Below are positions 60,263 through 64,000 of a DNA stretch of 64,000 nt, one piece after another; position 1 is the stretch's first letter, and every line of letters begins with the position of its first letter. The stretch is taken from the NCBI GenBank assembly GCA_034509495.1, contig CM067506.1, positions 17,621,328-17,685,327 of the forward strand, read 5' to 3'. The notes below the pieces were generated by a model that made no database searches, was not told the DNA's origin, and saw only the letters and a program-made list of their open reading frames with translations. The stretch is from Acestrorhynchus altus (Eukaryota > Chordata > Actinopteri > Characiformes > Acestrorhynchidae). A program made the position numbers and the translations under genes.

Positions 60263-61018
60263 TTCCTTATCCACAGCACCCAGGGAGCAGTGCAGAACTG
60301 TCAATGACAGTCATGTCCTGCCAGTTCATTTATTAAATAAATGTATTTGTAAAACCCAATTTTTTGACCTGTGCTTTCTCATTAATGATTTGATCAATTT
60401 ATGAGGACACTGGAAACATTCAAAGATGTAAAAACAGAAAATGAAACTGACTTTTTGTCAGACTAAATTTAAACATTTTTTCATGTTAAGATTTTTGTTT
60501 ATGTACCTGGGCTGTTATCTGCAGTCAGGTTGCTGCTGTTACTAGGAGAGTTAGACAGATCAGAGACCACCACACTGATACCAGCTGTAGGGCTGAGGCT
60601 GCCACCTCTAGAAGATGACTCGCTGCTTTCTGAACCCAGAGAGGTGCTGGAGCGTGTGTCAGAAGATTTCCTTAACCTTCCCCGCAAAAAAAAACTCCTC
60701 ATCTTACTCCTCCTCAGCTCCCCACCTTCATCATCCTCATAGTCTTCCTCTCCACCTCCATCGCTGGGCAGCCGCCCCCTCATCCGTGCCAGTGCCCCAT
60801 AGCCCCCAGGGACGATGGCTGAGGAAGACTCTTCATCACCACTGCGTTTTTTGGCACGCATGCGCTCTCGCAACTTGCCAAAGGCAGATCGAGGCTTGTC
60901 CTTCATGGAGAGGTCATACATGCTTGCCGTCAAGTTGTGGCGAGTGAACTGCATTGTTACCTGGAGCTCCCCCCTTTCCTTCTCCTTTTTGCCAGTCTTA
61001 GAGTTAAGCTTGTACCAT
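49924..61018 (-). CDS. rab11fip5: Rab11 family-interacting protein 5 (Rip11/Gaf-1), 3' five exons; N-terminal exon outside window
   Basis: Exons on the - strand are 60507-61018, 58318-59086, 52772-55567 (long cassette), 51233-51362 and 49924-50181 (TGA at 49926-49924). Phases are 2/1, 1/2, 2/2, 2/0 and 0. The first visible exon opens with WYKLNSKTGKKEKERGELQV, the C-terminal half of the class I FIP C2 domain, and SMKDKPRSAFGKL follows. The last exon carries a coiled coil and the Rab11-binding motif LEDYIDTLLVRIMEQTP, diagnostic of FIP proteins. FIP5 binds Rab11 GTP and phospholipid through these ends and acts at recycling endosomes in apical and synaptic trafficking. The start codon and C2 N-terminus were not found up to 64000, so they lie to the right. 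Skipping the long exon keeps frame and gives the short FIP5 form familiar from mammals. Confidence 0.93.
50499..50691. mobile_element. Palindromic hAT-like MITE
   Basis: GGTGGTTCTCAATTTTGGTC at the left and GACCAGGATTGAGAACCAC at the right are inverted; the near-palindrome extends to GCCTGCTTTTTTAGAG. Flanks share ACTATA, consistent with a decayed 8-bp target duplication. Lies in a rab11fip5 intron. Confidence 0.65.
51233..51362 (-). CDS. rab11fip5: rab11fip5 penultimate exon
   Basis: 130 nt, acceptor catcttgcag, donor AGG|gtatga. Completes a Ser codon from either the long exon or the 58.3 kb exon and encodes PHPVKPLTPPDEKRSEGRSV and LEKLKSTIHPGRSHHG. The DEKRSEGRS and KLKSTIHPG blocks are conserved in FIPs. 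Confidence 0.94.
52772..55567 (-). CDS. rab11fip5: rab11fip5 long cassette exon with NPF motifs
   Basis: 2,796 nt, open throughout. The acceptor is gccttcctttcacag (55582-55568) and the donor is CAACAG|gtgagg; both flanking phases are 2, so inclusion or skipping preserves the frame. It adds 932 codons. The start is NLLALDDSSSSTTKLPSPLT, then three NPF tripeptides in quick succession (YTNPFTS, PANPFFS, QQNPFFQ) and a fourth in EHNPFKEAK; a DPF occurs in KHDPFQG. NPF motifs are ligands of EHD-type EH domains and occur in other class I FIPs. The rest is Ser/Thr/Asp-rich and looks disordered. An earlier AG at 55621-55620 keeps the ORF open but does not fit the phase-2 donor upstream. Confidence 0.9.
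55931..56533 (-). mobile_element. Degraded Tc1-like transposon fragment
   Basis: Begins with the family's terminal ACTAGTACATCTCAAAA. Internal segments (around 56100-56520, coding sense on the - strand) resemble a common fish Tc1-like transposase with many stops and deletions. It is interrupted at its far end by the hAT element. Confidence 0.65.
56534..57449. mobile_element. Non-autonomous hAT-type element with perfect TIRs and 8-bp TSD
   Basis: TAGGGATGTGACG at the left end and its exact reverse complement at the right end bound 916 bp. The flanks carry the perfect 8-bp duplication GTGAATAT (56526-56533 and 57450-57457). The TIR and TSD size identify the hAT superfamily. There is no transposase. 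The interior (about 56835-57330) has TATAAAAG, a 118-codon ORF with no known domain, and CCCAATAAAG; it looks like a separate repeat carried inside. It is inserted at the end of a Tc1-like remnant in an intron of rab11fip5. Confidence 0.9.
56906..56924 (+). promoter_or_regulatory. ZNF143-like motif inside the hAT element
   Basis: ACTCCAATTCCCAGAATCC resembles SBS2 (ACTACAATTCCCAnnATGC), about 70 bp downstream of the internal TATAAAAG. Confidence 0.4.
57590..57815 (+). repeat. Interspersed repeat fragment
   Basis: Segments such as GTGGCAGCCAGTCACACCCAT and GACCCCAGCACTGGGAGGCA resemble a common fish interspersed repeat. The short ORF is not coding-like. Confidence 0.4.
58318..59086 (-). CDS. 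rab11fip5: rab11fip5 Pro/Ser-rich middle exon
   Basis: 769 nt, acceptor ttctttcag, donor CCCAG|gtaaaa (phase 2). Encodes EHTVAPSPQVSPVKHVFDDE, a Pro/Gln-rich linker, GRRWSFDKPGEEEKAAIAAA and KKKRGLFSHGRG. The GRRWSFDKPGEEEK block is a conserved, probably phosphorylated, FIP segment. Confidence 0.93.
59186..60078 (-). mobile_element. Tc1-like transposon, internally deleted, with a nested MITE
   Basis: Ends AAATCTTCACCCCCTTTGCA and AAAGGGGGTGAATACATA are inverted. The interior (59350-59960) matches, as I recognise it, a widespread fish Tc1-like family in antisense, with a large central deletion. A second repeat (59585-59735) splits it. Confidence 0.7.
59585..59735. mobile_element. MITE nested in the Tc1-like element
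   Basis: TACCGTATATTCCGGAC on the left and GTCCGGAAAATACAGTA on the right are imperfect inverted repeats about 150 bp apart. It interrupts sequence that is continuous in intact copies of the host family. Confidence 0.65.
60088..60260. repeat. (CATA)n/(TA)n compound microsatellite
   Basis: CATA units grade into CA and a long TA run. It abuts the right end of a Tc1-like element. Confidence 0.95.
60272..60345 (-). mobile_element. truncated SINE fragment
   Basis: CAGCACCCAGGGAGCAGTGC and CATGTCCTGCCAGTTCAT match the body of the 29.7 kb SINE (CAGCACCCAGAGAGCAGCTA). The tRNA-like head is missing. Confidence 0.5.
60507..61018 (-). CDS. rab11fip5: rab11fip5 exon with C-terminal half of C2 domain
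   Basis: 512 nt, acceptor tcctcctcag, donor CCCAG|gtacat (phase 1). Encodes WYKLNSKTGKKEKERGELQV, then VTMQFTRHNLTASMYDLSMK, a basic RMRAKKR segment, an acidic EEDYEDDEGG stretch, RSKMRSFFLRGRLRKSSDTR and a long Ser-rich tail. The FFLRGRLRK block is typical of FIP proteins. Confidence 0.94.
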
Positions 61019-61211
61019 CTGAGGAGGAAAGCATACAACAAAATGAATTCAAAAACGAACAAAACATTCATATAACCAATTCAAAAGTGTTCCATTTTGT
61101 GTCTCAGTTTAATCTATTCCATTTTATACAAATTCACCTCAACCTCAAACTCAAGTTTACACGTTTCACAGCAACACTGGAATTCTACAGTAACACAGGC
61201 CTTCTATAAAA

Positions 61212-61385
61212 AAATGTGAGCAATAGTGGCCCAGTGGTTGAAGCACTACGGTACTGATAACAGGACTGTGAGTACAATACCTGGGTTTGCAAAGCTGCCA
61301 CTGTTGTGACTGTTGGGTCCTTGAGCAAGGCTCTTAACCCTATGTGCTCATTGGTTGCACTGGGCATGTGTACTCACTGCATCAT
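61212..61385 (+). mobile_element. tRNA-derived SINE
   Basis: A-box-like TGGCCCAGTGGTTGA, a degraded B box, and the teleost SINE body CCTTGAGCAAGGCTCTTAAC. Intronic in rab11fip5. Confidence 0.6.
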
Positions 61386-61435
61386 CATGTGTGTGCACAC
61401 TAGGGCTGGTATCTATCTTATATATATATAAATAT

Positions 61436-61437
<2 letters not shown>

Positions 61438-61496
<59 letters not shown>
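61438..61496. repeat. (CA)n microsatellite
   Basis: About 28 CA units downstream of a SINE. Confidence 0.95.
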
Positions 61497-61501
<5 letters not shown>

Positions 61502-63041
61502 TAAATAACATTCTGATTCAATTTTGTGGAAACCTGTTTTCTGCTCCCTTGCTCTGCCCTGCCCCCTGCTCTCAGCTCCGTCTCTACTTGACCCCCCTCC
61601 ATGCCCATTCAGACACTCATGTAATACTATGGAGGGCCATAAGACTTAATGTATATAAAGAAGAAATGAAGATCAAATTAGAATATGTTTAAGTATATAA
61701 AGATATTTGATTGAGAATATAGTTTTTTTACATCAAATATTGTATCGCAAATTCTATATCAATAGCGAAAACATACTGGGATTTTTTTTTTGTTCATATC
61801 ATCCCGCCCAGGTGCACAGTAGCCTAACAAATGCTAACTGGTTATCTGTCAAAAAACACCAGATATCTGATGAAGGCATTTACCAGTAAATGTTTAGTCA
61901 GTCAGTCAGTCATCTTATCTATTTCTTCCTGAATAGGATCACGGTTGATCCAGAGCCCACCTGGAGTCACTGGATGCAAAGCAGGAATACCCACTGGACA
62001 GCACACCAGTCCATTGCAGGGTACCCCACACACACACCAAGGGGCATGGCCAATTCACCTACCATGTGGTACCCTCTGCACTAAGTAGATTCCCTGCTCT
62101 AGTACTCCTGACTTAGAGGAGAAGCTGATATAGCTGTTTCTTAGCTGTGCTACTGTCCACATTTGAAAGGTGAAAGCTGCAGCTGCTCTAGGCCTGATCA
62201 CATGGCCAAAAGCACCATGAAATGGAAAAACTGCTGAATGCTTGTATTTATACACAGCACTAACATGATCTACAATATGTATGGGTGTATATTTCCTCTT
62301 CAGAATTTCATAGACGTGACATGGTCTGATGAGGCTAACCAAGGCAACTACAGATCCTTGGACAATAAACCTCAACAAGGAAACAAATAAACAAACATCC
62401 TGTGTGAAAAGAAAGCCACCTTTTTGTGGGTTTCTGTGACTAGATTCTATACAGAGGAGTAAACATTCCCTGTCACAAAGACCTGATTCCACAACCTCTA
62501 GAATGGAATTTCCCCAATAGAAGGTCAGTGTGGAACTCATAATAGCAGGACACAGCACACCATTCCTCATTTGCCCTGCAGGTTGAACGGTAACATTACT
62601 GTACACTTATTTGTGACTAGTGTGTTTTTTAACAAAAACTCCATGTACAGAATTCCATAGAGTGTAGGATACTTTGCTATTTACCAGCTGTGTGCAGGTA
62701 TGTGCACACACATGCATTAGTATGGACAGATGCATGTATGTAAGCACACACGCGCGCACACACACACACACAAATGCTGACAAATGCAGTACCAAGGAAA
62801 GCCTCAGCTTTCTGCCTATCAGCAATATTGATCTGCAAATCTGAAAAATAGACATGCATGCACAAATTAGCATTTCATGCATATAGTTATGAGATTATAT
62901 ACCCTTCAAAATACTGCAATTAAGGTACATATTGTAACCCTATTTCTTCACATTGATCATTTTTTGGTCATCCTCTCGCTCTCACTCAGCACAAAATCTG
63001 CAGTGCCAATGTCCTAGATCTCAACTCCCAGACACTGTCAT

Positions 63042-63055
63042 GTTGCTATGGTAAC
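63042..63055. promoter_or_regulatory. RFX X-box-like palindrome
   Basis: GTTGCTATGGTAAC fits the palindromic RFX consensus (GTTGCCATGGCAAC type) at all symmetric half-site positions but one transition per side. It lies in the rab11fip5 first visible intron. Confidence 0.5.
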
Positions 63056-63819
63056 AGGAATGTAGTGCATCAAATGAAGGTGACACTGGGAAACATAGTT
63101 TAAATGCAAATGAATCAATTCATGTTTGTTCATGTCAAGAAAGACCAGAGGCTTTCTGGCACCAAGTGCAGTTTATTCTTCTTTGACAATCTTTCATTTA
63201 TATCTACACTCAAATGTTTTTCTCCCATTCAGTCAATAACTGTTGCCAAGTTGCCTCTGCTTCCTGTTATTTTTTCCTGCCTTCTCCTCTAGATTCCATA
63301 TGTTCAGAAGTCCTAAAGAGCCATACATTTGTAGATTTTATTCATTTCATTTGGGAGTTTTTTTTTTCCACAAGATCTCAAATTTTGTCATTAACATATC
63401 TTGAGATAACAAAGTCATTTCTTAAGACTTTAAAGCTAAATATCTCTATAAAAAATAACAATTGGAGTATGGTTCAGCTCTTTTAATGCCCCAACAGCAG
63501 AATATAGCTCCTGCAAATGAACCCAAACGCTATATGTATAGAAGGTCTTTGTTCATTTCACAACCACACTACTGTCACTTTTTATATCATAGACCCTAAA
63601 ATAGAACCCTGTATAACTTGGTGAAACATGTAAACAACTCATACATTAGGACTAACTTCTCAATAATTAAAAAAGAGGTTTTAAGGGGTTAAACTTCACC
63701 AACAGTGTACAACTGAGCCAATAAAACAGACTCCTTCAGCCACTCGATCCCTCACCCACTATAGTGCTCTTTCAATATGACTCAATCAAAACTTTGTTAA
63801 ATATTCACTGCAGCATCAT

Positions 63820-63850
<31 letters not shown>
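63820..63850. repeat. (GT)n microsatellite
   Basis: About 15 GT units. Confidence 0.9.
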
Positions 63851-63852
<2 letters not shown>

Positions 63853-64000
63853 AGATGCACACAAAAAAAGTATGTCACAAAAAAGTTCCAGTAAGGAGAT
63901 CAAAATTCAGACCATTCCAATGACATGCATCTAACCTCTATTTACACCTACATAGACACACACAACAGTGAATCCCTTTTAGGTGCTTTGCAGAACCCCT

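Larger units (their letters stand above)
61019..64000. other. rab11fip5: rab11fip5 intron, partial
   Basis: Intronic sequence running off the right edge. It holds a SINE, a CA repeat, an RFX-like palindrome at 63042 and AT-rich sequence. I found no C2-domain exon or start codon here on the - strand. Confidence 0.6.

Noticed and set aside
59774..60307. 177-codon + strand ORF
   Set aside because: Composed of Tc1-like antisense sequence followed by a CATA/TA microsatellite translated as Tyr/Ile/His repeats.
61212..61290. Possible tRNA gene
   Set aside because: A-box-like sequence is present but the B box is degraded and no cloverleaf is apparent. It is followed by a SINE body, so it is a tRNA-derived SINE.

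Overview
The window is vertebrate nuclear DNA, most likely from a ray-finned fish. It has intron-rich genes with GT/AG splice sites, very abundant CA/GT and TA microsatellites, and many degraded Tc1-like, hAT-like and tRNA-SINE repeats of teleost type. Several dispersed repeats resemble ones I associate with otophysan fish (characiforms, catfish, cyprinids), but I cannot name a species.

Four protein-coding genes are supported. From left to right they are noto (notochord homeobox, also called flh; + strand, 3 exons, 3101-4014), an emx1-type homeobox gene (+ strand, 3 exons, about 21.1-24.8 kb), sfxn5 (sideroflexin 5; - strand, 14 exons, 46410 down to 32080, complete) and rab11fip5 (Rab11 family-interacting protein 5; - strand, five 3' exons, 61018 down to 49924, with the N-terminal exon beyond the right edge). 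All splice phases of noto, sfxn5 and rab11fip5 close exactly. The same four neighbours lie together on human 2p13 (EMX1, SFXN5, RAB11FIP5, NOTO), so this is an old microsyntenic block.

Layout: 1-3.1 kb is noto upstream sequence with a TATA-box promoter. 4.2-20.8 kb is the intergenic region between noto and emx. It is mostly repeats, with a few unique-looking segments (8.54-8.90 kb and 19.2-19.87 kb) that are candidate enhancers. 20.8-24.8 kb is emx, whose first exon is broken in this sequence: no start codon, and the conserved protein falls in three successive frames. 24.9-32 kb is the convergent emx/sfxn5 intergenic region with a degraded Tc1-like transposon and a SINE. 32-46.4 kb is sfxn5, with homeodomain-site-rich candidate conserved blocks in its introns and a ZNF143-type site at its promoter. 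46.5-64 kb is rab11fip5. It has a 2,796-nt phase-symmetric exon carrying NPF motifs, and introns holding nested transposons, including one hAT-type element with perfect terminal repeats and a perfect 8-bp target duplication.

The two homeobox genes encode developmental regulators (axial mesoderm for noto, dorsal telencephalon for emx). sfxn5 is a mitochondrial carrier-type protein and rab11fip5 is a recycling-endosome adaptor. Their linkage is more plausibly explained by shared regulatory DNA than by a shared pathway. I see no RNA genes, CRISPR arrays or prokaryotic systems, and no clearly undescribed system. The observations most worth checking are the broken emx exon 1, the giant cassette exon of rab11fip5, the nested transposons and the candidate regulatory blocks.
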